A model generated the notes under the pieces. It was not told the origin of the DNA, searched no databases, and saw nothing but the letters and a program-made list of their open reading frames with translations. From an uncultured Rickettsiaceae bacterium (lineage in GTDB: Bacteria; Pseudomonadota; Alphaproteobacteria; Rickettsiales; Rickettsiaceae), in assembly GCA_905479885.1 (NCBI GenBank), contig CAJQOE010000004.1:1-7345 (forward strand): a DNA stretch of 7,345 nucleotides. Reading direction: 5' to 3'. Shown here in pieces: positions 1 through 6,505 of this stretch. Position numbers and translations under genes: made by a program. Numbering within the stretch: position 1 is the first letter of the stretch; each line of letters begins with the position of its first letter.

Positions 1-19
1 TTGATTCCACTATAAACAT
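1..19 (-). CDS. istA: N-terminal six codons of an IstA-like IS21 transposase (partial, runs off the window)
   Basis: An ATG at 19-17 on the minus strand opens M-F-I-V-E-S before the window edge. Many IS21-family IstA proteins start M-F-x-V-E-x-Y, ahead of a helix-turn-helix, so the six residues fit. They are too few to prove identity; the call rests on the position just inside an IS21-type terminus. An AGGAGG (25-20) directly abuts the ATG, which is too close for an ideal Shine-Dalgarno. A second AGGAG (35-31) lies 11 nt upstream and is better placed. An alternative GTG start at 10-8 would have AGGAGG 9 nt upstream, giving a protein three residues shorter. If intact, the product would be the DDE transposase working with the IstB ATPase. 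Neither is visible here. Confidence 0.45.
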
Positions 20-20
20 C

Positions 21-40
21 CTCCTACAAACTCCTACAAA
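21..40. repeat. Tandem 10-bp duplication CTCCTACAAA x2 upstream of istA
   Basis: Two exact adjacent copies of CTCCTACAAA occupy 21-30 and 31-40. On the minus strand each reads TTTGTAGGAG, so the duplication places two Shine-Dalgarno-like purine tracts in front of the istA start. It may be a chance slippage product, or it may matter for translation of the transposase. Confidence 0.6.
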
Positions 41-77
41 AATATTAATTAATGTAGAGGTATATTACTTAATTTAG

Positions 78-135
78 GTGGGTCAATTTTGATTACATTT
101 TTTGCTCTAAGTGGGTCAATAGTTGATTACATTTT
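78..135. repeat. Two direct repeats typical of an IS21-family end
   Basis: Copy one (78-101) and copy two (111-135) share GTGGGTCAAT at one side and TGATTACATTTT at the other. They are joined by TT in the first copy and AGT in the second, and the start-to-start distance is 33 bp. The outer copy sits at the very tip of the element. Multiple subterminal repeats of this kind in IS21-family elements are regarded as transposase-binding sites; that role is family knowledge and was not tested here. Confidence 0.7.
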
Positions 136-158
136 ACAAAAATAAATCCCCTCATCAA

Positions 159-260
159 ATGACTCAGACTCCAAATGCTACTGACATTATTAAATTATAT
201 CGCTTACCTGAGACAACTCACTTTCTGGGAGTGGTTATTGCACAAAATTTTCAATTCTAA
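159..260 (+). other. Small open frame of 33 codons between the IS end and the holin gene; possible truncated gene tail
   Basis: An ATG at 159 opens a 33-residue frame ending with TAA at 258-260, 13 bp before the holin start. I do not recognise the product. It starts M-T-Q-T-P-N-A-T-D and ends in a fairly hydrophobic stretch closing N-F-Q-F. There is no Shine-Dalgarno before the ATG. The frame stays open leftward past the IS border (138) to a stop at 120-122. It could therefore be the 3' remnant of a gene whose 5' part was separated by the IS insertion, a small real gene upstream of the holin, or chance. The 139-273 interval holds nothing else I can name. Confidence 0.25.
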
Positions 261-273
261 ATAAAATAAAATT

Positions 274-720
274 ATGATTACACTACTAGCATCAATTGCA
301 GGCTTTATAAGCTCTATTATACCAGAAATTATAAAATATTTTAAAGATATCAATGATAAAAAACATGAACTAAATATACTAGATAAACAAATAGAATATA
401 ACGCTACTAATGCAGCAAGAAGCTTAGAAGAAATTCATATCTCTCGAGATATCCTTGAAAATGCATCACTATATTCAACTTATCAGACTCACATTAAGTG
501 GGTTGACTCTCTAAACGGCACAGTACGGCCGATCTTGGCATATAGCTTTTTTCTTATGTATATGAGTGTGAAATATATACAATATCAAGCAATATCAGCC
601 AGTGCACACGTTATTGAACATCTAGAAATAATCTGGAACATTGACGATCAAGCCATTTTTGCCGGCATTATTAGTTTCTATTACGGCCAGCGTACCTTTA
701 GACAAGTTTGGAAAAAATAA
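274..720 (+). CDS. Three-helix holin-like membrane protein (GTA/prophage 3TM holin type)
   Basis: The protein has 148 residues. Visible in order are an N-terminal hydrophobic helix (about 3-22), a charged, probably helical segment (23-78) rich in Lys, Glu and Asp, a second membrane segment (about 85-104) entered by W-V-D-S-L-N-G-T-V-R-P, and a third (about 125-138) leading into F-Y-Y-G-Q-R-T-F. The W-x(6,9)-V-R-P entry to helix two and the closing F-[WY]-[FY]-G-x-R motif recall the three-TM holin family found in alphaproteobacterial gene transfer agents and prophages (Holin_3TMs). Such proteins are thought to permeabilise the inner membrane so that an endolysin can reach the wall. No endolysin, tail or head genes lie beside it. 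The ATG at 274 has no clear Shine-Dalgarno; the upstream stretch is almost pure A/T. The gene converges on dctM, and an IS end lies 135 bp upstream. The family call rests on motif memory and was not searched. Confidence 0.6.
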   Translation: MITLLASIAGFISSIIPEIIKYFKDINDKKHELNILDKQIEYNATNAARSLEEIHISRDILENASLYSTYQTHIKWVDSLNGTVRPILAYSFFLMYMSVKYIQYQAISASAHVIEHLEIIWNIDDQAIFAGIISFYYGQRTFRQVWKK

Positions 721-728
721 CCAGACAA

Positions 729-2036
729 TTAATACGGCAAAATCATAATACTAGGAACCATAACTAGTAATACAATTCTAAATACATCCGATACTATAAA
801 ATATTTGATCGATTTTATAGTATCGGCCTGCTCTAATTCTGGCTCTAAACCACGTATTACAAAAAGATTCATTCCAAGAGGTGGTGTAATCATACCAATT
901 TCAACTACCGTTAGAATAATAATACCAAACCAAACGCCAATATTTCCAGGCGCCACTCCTAAATTCAGAGTACTAACTATTGGTAAAAATAAAGGTACTA
1001 TTAAAAGCACTATAGCAATGCCATCCATAAAACACCCAAGAACCAACAATGAGCTAATCATTGCCATAACAATAAGCATAGGATGGCCTGAGCAACCTAA
1101 AAAATACTCGCAAATAGCATCTGGAAATTCAAGAGCCGCTAATGCAATATTAAAAATTTCTGCTCCAACAAAAATAGCCATAATTATTGCTGTTGTCTTT
1201 GAGGTTTCTAAAAATACATATGACCAATTTATCTGCTTCAAATTACCCATAGATATAACAATCAATATCACCCCTATAACGCCAACACTAGCCGCCTCAG
1301 TTGGAATAAATTTCCCCGTATATAACCCAACTATCATCACCACAAATAATGCAAATACTGCAAGCAATAAATATATATTTTTCCAATCCACCAACTCTTC
1401 CACCTTAGCTGGCAAGGTGGATAATGGCACTTCTGTAGGATATTTATAAGCAAAATACTTAATTGCTAAAATATATCCTACAAATGCTAAAATCGCTGGA
1501 ATAATCGCAGCCATCGATAAATGTGCTATCGATTCCTCTGCAATAATTGCATAAATTACTAGAATAATTGATGGTGGTATTAAAACTCCAAGCGTACCGC
1601 CAGCAGCAAGTGTACCAAAAATGATCTCTTTACTATAATTTCTATTACGCATTTCTTTATAAGAAACAGGAGTCATAGTTGCTGCAGTTGCCAGCGAGGA
1701 TCCGCATAAACTACCAAAAATCGCACAAGATACAATAGTTGCAACAGCAACTCCGCCTCGCTTTCCTTTACTAGCCTTTTCAGCAAAAGAAAATAAGCTT
1801 TTAGTAATATCTCCAGAAGTTGCTATCTGCCCCATTAACAAAAATAATGGAATCACCGAATAATGATATCTACTAAATAGACTCCACGGAGAAAATGAAA
1901 CCCAATGCCACCAAGCATCAATATTAAAACTCCATATATAGGCTACACTACCAGAGATAATTAATGCAGCAAACACTGGTATCCTCATTAGCAACAATAT
2001 TATTAATGCAATAAAAAGCGATATACCTGCTAGCAT
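729..2036 (-). CDS. dctM: TRAP transporter large membrane subunit (DctM)
   Basis: This is the transport channel of a tripartite ATP-independent periplasmic transporter. It moves solute across the inner membrane together with DctQ, normally driven by a Na+ gradient. The 435 residues match the usual 425-440 and consist almost wholly of hydrophobic helices. Family signatures are seen in order: S-V-I-P-L-F near 60-65, G-S-L-C-G-S-S-L-A-T-A-A-T-M at 108-121, G-G-T-L-G-V-L-I-P-P-S at 146-156, F-I-P-T-E-A-A-S-V-G at 243-252, L-G-C-F-M-D-G at 333-339, and I-T-P-P-L-G-M-N-L-F-V-I-R-G at 383-396. No lesion is apparent. The ATG overlaps the dctQ stop in ATGCTAG, a 7-nt overlap that suggests translational coupling; no strong Shine-Dalgarno is seen. 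Near the 3' end, codons 404-416 contain a perfect inverted repeat. The stop lies 8 bp from the convergent holin stop, with no obvious hairpin-plus-T terminator. The membrane subunit does not reveal the substrate. Confidence 0.95.
   Translation of the reverse strand: MLAGISLFIALIILLLMRIPVFAALIISGSVAYIWSFNIDAWWHWVSFSPWSLFSRYHYSVIPLFLLMGQIATSGDITKSLFSFAEKASKGKRGGVAVATIVSCAIFGSLCGSSLATAATMTPVSYKEMRNRNYSKEIIFGTLAAGGTLGVLIPPSIILVIYAIIAEESIAHLSMAAIIPAILAFVGYILAIKYFAYKYPTEVPLSTLPAKVEELVDWKNIYLLLAVFALFVVMIVGLYTGKFIPTEAASVGVIGVILIVISMGNLKQINWSYVFLETSKTTAIIMAIFVGAEIFNIALAALEFPDAICEYFLGCSGHPMLIVMAMISSLLVLGCFMDGIAIVLLIVPLFLPIVSTLNLGVAPGNIGVWFGIIILTVVEIGMITPPLGMNLFVIRGLEPELEQADTIKSIKYFIVSDVFRIVLLVMVPSIMILPY
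788..826. repeat. Perfect 15-bp inverted repeat inside the 3' end of dctM
   Basis: The left arm CCGATACTATAAAAT (788-802) is the exact reverse complement of the right arm at 812-826, with a 9-nt spacer (803-811). It lies within codons of about residues 404-416 of DctM, roughly 60 bp before the stop. There is no T tract after either arm, so it is not a classical intrinsic terminator. The DctM length and alignment through this region look normal from memory of the family, so it does not appear to be an inserted palindromic element. Confidence 0.8.
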
Positions 2037-2461
2037 CTTGATTCTATCAAACTATTTATTGTTTTTTTAATTGCAAGCACACTGATAAACACAAAACAGC
2101 ATGCACTAACTGAATAGAAAATATATAAAGGAACTTCTAGCATGCTAGTTTTATATAACCTAAAATAACTTTCATACACAGCTCTAATTTGCCCTAACGT
2201 TAGCCCTAAATACATAGTTGTTAGCAGAAAATAGCGCCCACTTCTAATAAATTTATGATCACCAAACCTTAGAACATCAATTTTTATATGTACAGAATGC
2301 TCTTCAGCAGATAATAACGAGCATACAATAGCTATGCCAGAAAGAATTCCTATCAATTCATAATAACCAATAAATTCTATGCTCACTAGAGATCTTGCCA
2401 ATACTGATATAGCTGTAAATACAGCAGTTAGTAAAAATATTACACCAGAGATTTTATACAT
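2030..2461 (-). CDS. dctQ: TRAP transporter small membrane subunit (DctQ)
   Basis: This is the four-helix membrane partner of DctM, needed for TRAP transport; it is thought to scaffold the large subunit and help dock the binding protein. From the chosen start it has 143 residues and four hydrophobic segments, near 5-27, 33-52, 80-97 and 109-130. The loop after helix two contains A-E-E-H-S-V-H-I-K-I-D-V-L, matching the family pattern (A-x(3)-x-H-[IV]-x-[IV]-D-x-L). I chose the ATG at 2461, 7 nt after the dctP stop, because helix one then follows almost at once and the genes do not overlap. A longer frame from an ATG at 2530 would add 23 residues and overlap dctP by 62 bp; its extra residues look like a translation of the dctP 3' end in another frame. 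No good Shine-Dalgarno precedes either start, so coupling to dctP is likely. The 3' end overlaps dctM by 7 nt. Confidence 0.85.
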   Translation of the reverse strand: MYKISGVIFLLTAVFTAISVLARSLVSIEFIGYYELIGILSGIAIVCSLLSAEEHSVHIKIDVLRFGDHKFIRSGRYFLLTTMYLGLTLGQIRAVYESYFRLYKTSMLEVPLYIFYSVSACCFVFISVLAIKKTINSLIESRC

Positions 2462-2468
2462 ATTGCTA

Positions 2469-3485
2469 TTATTTTGGCTCTTTATATTTAGATAATAAGG
2501 CTTTAGCTTTATTATAAAGAGTAATACCATTTACTGTAATCCATTTACGCGAAACTTCTTCAGCCACTTGTCGCCCCTTATCAATTTCTTCCTGGCTTAG
2601 GTAGTAAAAATCACCACCTTTCTTTTTTACAGCATTAATCGTTTTTTCTTCTGCTTGATCCCATATTTGACCCGCCTCATAAGCGATGTGCATTCCCGAA
2701 TTATTATCTATTACCTCTTGTATATCTTTAGGTAATGACTTGTAAAATTCTTTGTTTAACAAAAATGCAAATACTGTTGTATAAAATGGCGCTACTACAT
2801 GATAATTCGTTTGCTCATGCAAACGAAGCGTAAAAGCAACTTCAAAAGGCATCATAGCTCCTTTAAGCATACCATAAGTTAATCCCTCATATACATCAGA
2901 TAATGGCATAGAAACAGGCACTGCACCTAGGTTACTTATGAATTTACCCATAATTCTATTAGGAACTCTTATTCTTTGCCCTTTCAATTCCTCTAATTTA
3001 GTAATTTTTTCACCGTGTAAATGCAATGTACCTGGTGCGTGTGTATGCAATAAGACTACATAAAAATCTTTATATTCATCTATTAAATATGATTGGTAAA
3101 ATTCATTGATAGCCATATTAAGTTCGGTAGCCTTATATGATTCAGCCATGAATGGTAATTCAAATACTTCTGACTTTGGAAATTGCCCAGGGCTATACCC
3201 AACTACTGTCCATACTGCATCAACTGCACCTGCACGTACTTGCTGTATAAGTTCGGATGGCGTGCCACCCAAACTCATCGCTGGATGTATTTTTACTTTT
3301 AAACGTCCATTAGTTTCTTTTTCTATCTTCTTAGCCCATGGATCCAAAAACTTACTATGCGCGATTGAAGTACGGGGCAAGAAATGAGTCAACTGCATTT
3401 TATAAGTCTTTTCTTCGGAAGCAGCACAAGTGATTTTACTAAAGCTAGAAAGCACAAAAAGCAAAATAATAGTTTTATAAAGCAT
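2469..3485 (-). CDS. dctP: TRAP transporter periplasmic substrate-binding protein (DctP family)
   Basis: This is the extracytoplasmic receptor that captures the solute and delivers it to DctQM. It has 338 residues. Residues 1-22 form a Sec signal peptide: Lys4, a hydrophobic core of Ile/Leu/Phe/Val, then T-C-A-A with likely cleavage after Ala21 or Ala22. Cys20 does not sit in a proper lipobox, since Lys is at -3, so a lipoprotein is unlikely. The mature part shows the DctP fold signatures: G-G-T-P-S-E-L-I-Q-Q-V-R-A-G-A-V-D-A (73-90), F-E-L-P-F (108-112), and L-K-G-Q-R-I-R-V-P (167-175) followed by L-G-A-V-P-V-S-M-P (186-194). In this family the Arg in the I-R-V-P stretch (here Arg173) usually pairs with the substrate carboxylate. 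An organic acid is therefore the expected ligand, but which one cannot be read from sequence. An AAGAAG tract lies 9 nt before the ATG. It is first in the P-Q-M operon. Confidence 0.93.
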   Translation of the reverse strand: MLYKTIILLFVLSSFSKITCAASEEKTYKMQLTHFLPRTSIAHSKFLDPWAKKIEKETNGRLKVKIHPAMSLGGTPSELIQQVRAGAVDAVWTVVGYSPGQFPKSEVFELPFMAESYKATELNMAINEFYQSYLIDEYKDFYVVLLHTHAPGTLHLHGEKITKLEELKGQRIRVPNRIMGKFISNLGAVPVSMPLSDVYEGLTYGMLKGAMMPFEVAFTLRLHEQTNYHVVAPFYTTVFAFLLNKEFYKSLPKDIQEVIDNNSGMHIAYEAGQIWDQAEEKTINAVKKKGGDFYYLSQEEIDKGRQVAEEVSRKWITVNGITLYNKAKALLSKYKEPK

Positions 3486-3517
3486 AAATCTTTTCTTCTT
3501 AAAGTTGCATTATTAAA

Positions 3518-3546
3518 ATATTATCAAGCAATAGCTACACATACAA
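3518..3546 (-). promoter_or_regulatory. Candidate sigma-70-type promoter upstream of dctP
   Basis: On the minus strand, TTGTAT (3546-3541) and TAATAT (3523-3518) are separated by 17 nt, 32 nt before the dctP ATG. The -35 matches the TTGACA consensus at 3 of 6 positions and the -10 matches TATAAT at 4 of 6. An overlapping GATAAT (3525-3520) is closer to consensus, but its spacing is only 15 nt. In such AT-rich DNA a match of this quality is weak, and read-through from the glyQ-glyS-sua5 block is an alternative. Confidence 0.3.
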
Positions 3547-3554
3547 GCATAATA

Positions 3555-4484
3555 TTATTCTGCAGCTCTATTTAAACGATCATTAATTGCTAAACCTATT
3601 GATTGATTGGGTATAGGAGCTACCGCAATGGTTTTTATATCTCTGGATAATGCAAATTGATCTAGTTCGTGCAAATATGCAAATAAATTTGCTGCAGCCT
3701 CGGTTAAGTCGCCGCTGAAGCTTAAATTCAAGGCACCATGACTATCAAGTTTACTATCCGCAAAATTCAAACCCACTTCATTAACATGTAGTTCCGTCGC
3801 ATTCACCCTTAGGTTGGTATGAGGTGAATAATGTTTATGCAACATACCTGGTGCTTTGATTGCAGATAATTTAGAAGCAATAGCAACTTTCTTTCCAAGT
3901 GCAACTTCAATAACATCCGGAGTAATAAAGCCATATCGTAAAATAATTGGAGTAGGTGTACTTAAATCAATTATAGTTGATTCTAAACCATAATTCGATT
4001 TACCATTAGACTCTAAAATGAATATTTCATCCGCAAAATTTTGCTTTACGTGTCCGTACGACGTAGAGCTCAAACCACCAGACTTATTAGCGCTTGGCGC
4101 AGCTATTGGGCAAGCACTCTCCTCTATCAACTGCAAGGCAATAGGATCTGAAGGTATACGAATTGCAATAGTACTAAGACCGGCACCAACACTATCTGCT
4201 ATCTGCGCATCTGCTTTTCTAGGAAGAACCATAGAAAGTGGACCTGGCCAAAATTTTATCAATAACAGTGCATCATCATTAAACGCTGCCAACGACAAGG
4301 CAGCTTCAATAGATGCCACATGCACGATTAGCGGATTATTACTTGGCCTACCTTTTGTACGAAAAATACTAAGACATGCAGATTGGTTACGCGCATCAGC
4401 GCCTAGACCATAAACTGTTTCAGTTGGAAATGCTACTAGCCCACCGGACCTAATAATTTGCGCAGCTTTCTTTATATCATTCAT
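3555..4484 (-). CDS. L-threonylcarbamoyladenylate synthase, two-domain Sua5/TsaC2 form
   Basis: This enzyme condenses L-threonine, bicarbonate and ATP to threonylcarbamoyl-AMP. The TsaD-TsaB-TsaE machinery then uses that for t6A at position 37 of ANN-decoding tRNAs in the cytoplasm. The 309 residues comprise an N-terminal YrdC domain (about 1-200) and a C-terminal Sua5 domain (about 222-309), so it is the long form rather than the roughly 190-residue TsaC. Seen in the YrdC part: F-P-T-E-T-V-Y-G-L-G (19-28), K-G-R-P (44-47), F-W-P-G-P-L-S (78-84), P-S-A-N-K-S-G (130-136) and Y-G-L-E-S-T-I-I-D (165-173). The interdomain linker motif is A-P-G-M-L-H-K-H-Y-S-P (211-221), close to the usual S-P-G-M-x-Y-x-H-Y-A-P. 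Residues 182-185 read L-R-Y-G where L-R-P-G is common. The ATG shares one base with the glyS stop (TAATG), implying coupled translation; no separate Shine-Dalgarno is seen. Confidence 0.95.
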   Translation of the reverse strand: MNDIKKAAQIIRSGGLVAFPTETVYGLGADARNQSACLSIFRTKGRPSNNPLIVHVASIEAALSLAAFNDDALLLIKFWPGPLSMVLPRKADAQIADSVGAGLSTIAIRIPSDPIALQLIEESACPIAAPSANKSGGLSSTSYGHVKQNFADEIFILESNGKSNYGLESTIIDLSTPTPIILRYGFITPDVIEVALGKKVAIASKLSAIKAPGMLHKHYSPHTNLRVNATELHVNEVGLNFADSKLDSHGALNLSFSGDLTEAAANLFAYLHELDQFALSRDIKTIAVAPIPNQSIGLAINDRLNRAAE

Positions 4485-6502
4485 TAAAGTTTATCAAAAT
4501 TAGCTATTTTATCAAAAATTTCTCTGACCCTTGATAATAACAACATACGATTATTAGCAACGATGGCATCCTTGTCTTTAACCATAACATTATCAAAAAA
4601 TTTTGATATTGGATCGCGCATGCCAGCTAACAATTGCAAGCTTTCCGTGTAATTCTTAGATGCAATAGACTCTGTAATTCTGCTATCACAACTATTAACT
4701 ATAGAAAATAATGCTATTTCATGCTCAGATATAAAGGCGGATTCATCAATCTTTCCTTGCAATTCTGTTGCCCCTAAAATATTGCTAGCTCTTTTATAAG
4801 CTATCAACAAATCATCGCCATCACTACTAGATAAAAATTCCTTAATAGCTTGCAATTTACTTTGTACTTCAATTAAATCTGACTCAATATTTAAATTAAG
4901 CACAGACGCGATAATATTAACTTCGTAGTGATCTTTGAAAAAATATTTTAAACGCTCTTCTAAAAAACTAATGATTTGTTGTTTTAATTCATTGCGAACT
5001 TCAACTTTGCCTTTATATTCGTTAGCTACAAAAACAACTAAATTCAATAAATCTATGGATAATTTATTCTCCAGGATAATACGAATTATCCCTAAAGCTT
5101 GACGCCTCAGTGCAAATGGGTCCTTTGAACCACTTGGCTTTTCTCCAGCTAACATCAAACCACAAAGACTATCAATTTTATCTGCCAGAGCCAATATTGC
5201 AGCTGTATTAGTTGGGCAATGATCTGCAGGCCCTTGAGGCTTGTAATGATCACGAATAGCAGTAGCTATCTCACTACTCAATGACTCAGCTTTTGCATAA
5301 TAATAGCCCATAATACCTTGCAAAGTTGGAAACTCGTCGACAACTTCTGATACAATATCACTCTTACATAAAAGTGCCGCCTGAACCGCGCCCGCATTGC
5401 TTGGATCAATAAATTTGACAATCTCTGCAAGGCGTAGCGTTTTCTCTTTTAGGCTACCAAGCTTTGCATGAAATATAACTTTTTCTAAACGTTGAGCTTT
5501 AGTTTGCAGTGATGTTTTTAAATCCTGATTATAAAAATATAATGCATCTGCAAGTCGGGCAGATAAAACCTTTTCGTTTCCAGAAATTACTACATCTATA
5601 TCTGTTGATGCAATATTAGAGACAAAAAGAAAATACGGAGCAAAATTTCCATCTTTATCAAATAGGCTAAAATATTTCTGGTGAGTACGCATTGCATTTA
5701 CTAAAATCTCACTCGGCACAGAGAGAAATTTCTGATCAATTTTGCCTACCAAAACTTGTGGATATTCAACTAACCCAACCACCTCTTCTAGCAAGACAGG
5801 ATTATCCTTGATGATTAAGCCTAATTTGTCTGCTTCTTTTGCTAATCCATTTTGGATGTATTTTTTTCTATCCACCGAATCCAAAACTACAAAACTATTT
5901 TTTAATATCTCTTTATACTCTATAAAGCTACTAACAGGATACGCTTCTGGTGCCATAAATCTATGGCCATAACATTGGTTGTTTGCAGTGAAATGACCAT
6001 ATTCAAATGGAACCGTTTCGGCATCAAAAATACATAAAATATTTTGTAATGGACGTACCCATTTTATCTTGTAGCGCCCCCAATACATTGACTTTGGCCA
6101 TACATATTCAGAAATTGGTATATGCAAACTATCTAACAAAATATCTTTTGTATTTTGTTCAGAAGTTTTCTGCTCATATACATATAATTCTACGCCTTTA
6201 ATTTCTGTACGTTTTAGTTCTTCAGCTATTATATTATTAGAACGGCAAAACCCATCTATAGCACCTTGAGGAGCCGAAACTTTTGGACCTTTTAGCTGCT
6301 TAGTAACAGATGCTAATTTTGTGGCTACACCAGTAGCATGAATCGTCAAGCGTCTAGGGCCAACATACACATCTATTTGCGCAAACTTTATTGCATTCTC
6401 TGCGAAATATTTTGTAAAGATATCTTTGTAGGCTATAGCAGCTTTTTGCTGCATCATGGCTGGTATCTCTCCAGAACATAACTCTAATAATAACTCACTC
6501 AT
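4484..6502 (-). CDS. glyS: Glycyl-tRNA synthetase beta subunit
   Basis: This is the large, tRNA-recognising subunit of the bacterial alpha2-beta2 glycyl-tRNA synthetase, which joins glycine to tRNA-Gly in the cytoplasm together with GlyQ. Its 672 residues are close to the E. coli protein (689). The beginning M-S-E-L-L-L-E-L-C-S-G-E-I-P (1-14) matches the family's L-x-E-I-G-T-E-E-L-P with changes. Other matches are G-P-R-R-L (48-52), a H-Q-K-Y-F block (about 274-278, D-Q-K-Y-F in E. coli), I-S-G-N-E-K-V-L-S-A-R-L-A-D-A, and G-S-K-D-P-F-A-L-R-R (about 457-466). The C-terminal DALR-type anticodon-binding region ends with F-F-D-N-V-M-V and N-R-M-L-L-L. The start follows the glyQ stop by 3 nt, with an AAGGAG inside the glyQ end. 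The reading frame appears intact. Confidence 0.97.
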   Translation of the reverse strand: MSELLLELCSGEIPAMMQQKAAIAYKDIFTKYFAENAIKFAQIDVYVGPRRLTIHATGVATKLASVTKQLKGPKVSAPQGAIDGFCRSNNIIAEELKRTEIKGVELYVYEQKTSEQNTKDILLDSLHIPISEYVWPKSMYWGRYKIKWVRPLQNILCIFDAETVPFEYGHFTANNQCYGHRFMAPEAYPVSSFIEYKEILKNSFVVLDSVDRKKYIQNGLAKEADKLGLIIKDNPVLLEEVVGLVEYPQVLVGKIDQKFLSVPSEILVNAMRTHQKYFSLFDKDGNFAPYFLFVSNIASTDIDVVISGNEKVLSARLADALYFYNQDLKTSLQTKAQRLEKVIFHAKLGSLKEKTLRLAEIVKFIDPSNAGAVQAALLCKSDIVSEVVDEFPTLQGIMGYYYAKAESLSSEIATAIRDHYKPQGPADHCPTNTAAILALADKIDSLCGLMLAGEKPSGSKDPFALRRQALGIIRIILENKLSIDLLNLVVFVANEYKGKVEVRNELKQQIISFLEERLKYFFKDHYEVNIIASVLNLNIESDLIEVQSKLQAIKEFLSSSDGDDLLIAYKRASNILGATELQGKIDESAFISEHEIALFSIVNSCDSRITESIASKNYTESLQLLAGMRDPISKFFDNVMVKDKDAIVANNRMLLLSRVREIFDKIANFDKL

Positions 6503-6505
6503 AAT

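Larger units (their letters stand above)
1..138 (-). mobile_element. Terminus (left end, istA side) of an IS21-family insertion sequence
   Basis: Read on the minus strand, the element begins TGTAAAATGTAATCAA at 138 and runs leftward out of the window. It shows two copies of a composite motif (TGATTACATTTT plus GTGGGTCAAT on the plus strand, at 78-101 and 111-135, 33 bp apart), then a purine-rich ribosome site and a start codon at 19. IS21-family ends typically start with TG and carry several internal repeats of this kind, which are thought to bind the IstA transposase. A leftward istA beginning M-F-x-V-E would be expected just inside such an end. The 138 boundary is inferred from the TG at the outer edge of the outer repeat. 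The other end lies outside the window, so neither completeness nor a target duplication can be judged. Confidence 0.65.

Noticed and set aside
788..826. Inverted repeat in dctM as a Rickettsia-type palindromic element inserted in a gene
   Set aside because: DctM has normal family length and no extra residues in this region, so nothing appears to have been inserted.
805..1449. A 214-codon plus-strand open frame opposite dctM
   Set aside because: It is an antisense shadow of dctM, whose protein matches its family over the full length. The plus-strand product has no recognisable motif and an unnatural Ile/Thr/Asn-rich composition.
2459..3485. DctP as a lipoprotein anchored by Cys20
   Set aside because: The residues before Cys20 are K-I-T, which lack the Leu/Val-Ala/Ser-Gly/Ala pattern of a lipobox. 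A normal Sec cleavage site follows directly.
3486..3554. Intrinsic terminator between the sua5 stop and dctP
   Set aside because: No GC-bearing stem followed by a T tract is visible in these 69 bp.
4018..4413. A 131-codon plus-strand open frame opposite the Sua5 gene
   Set aside because: It lies wholly antisense to conserved Sua5 codons and shows no motif or ribosome site of its own.
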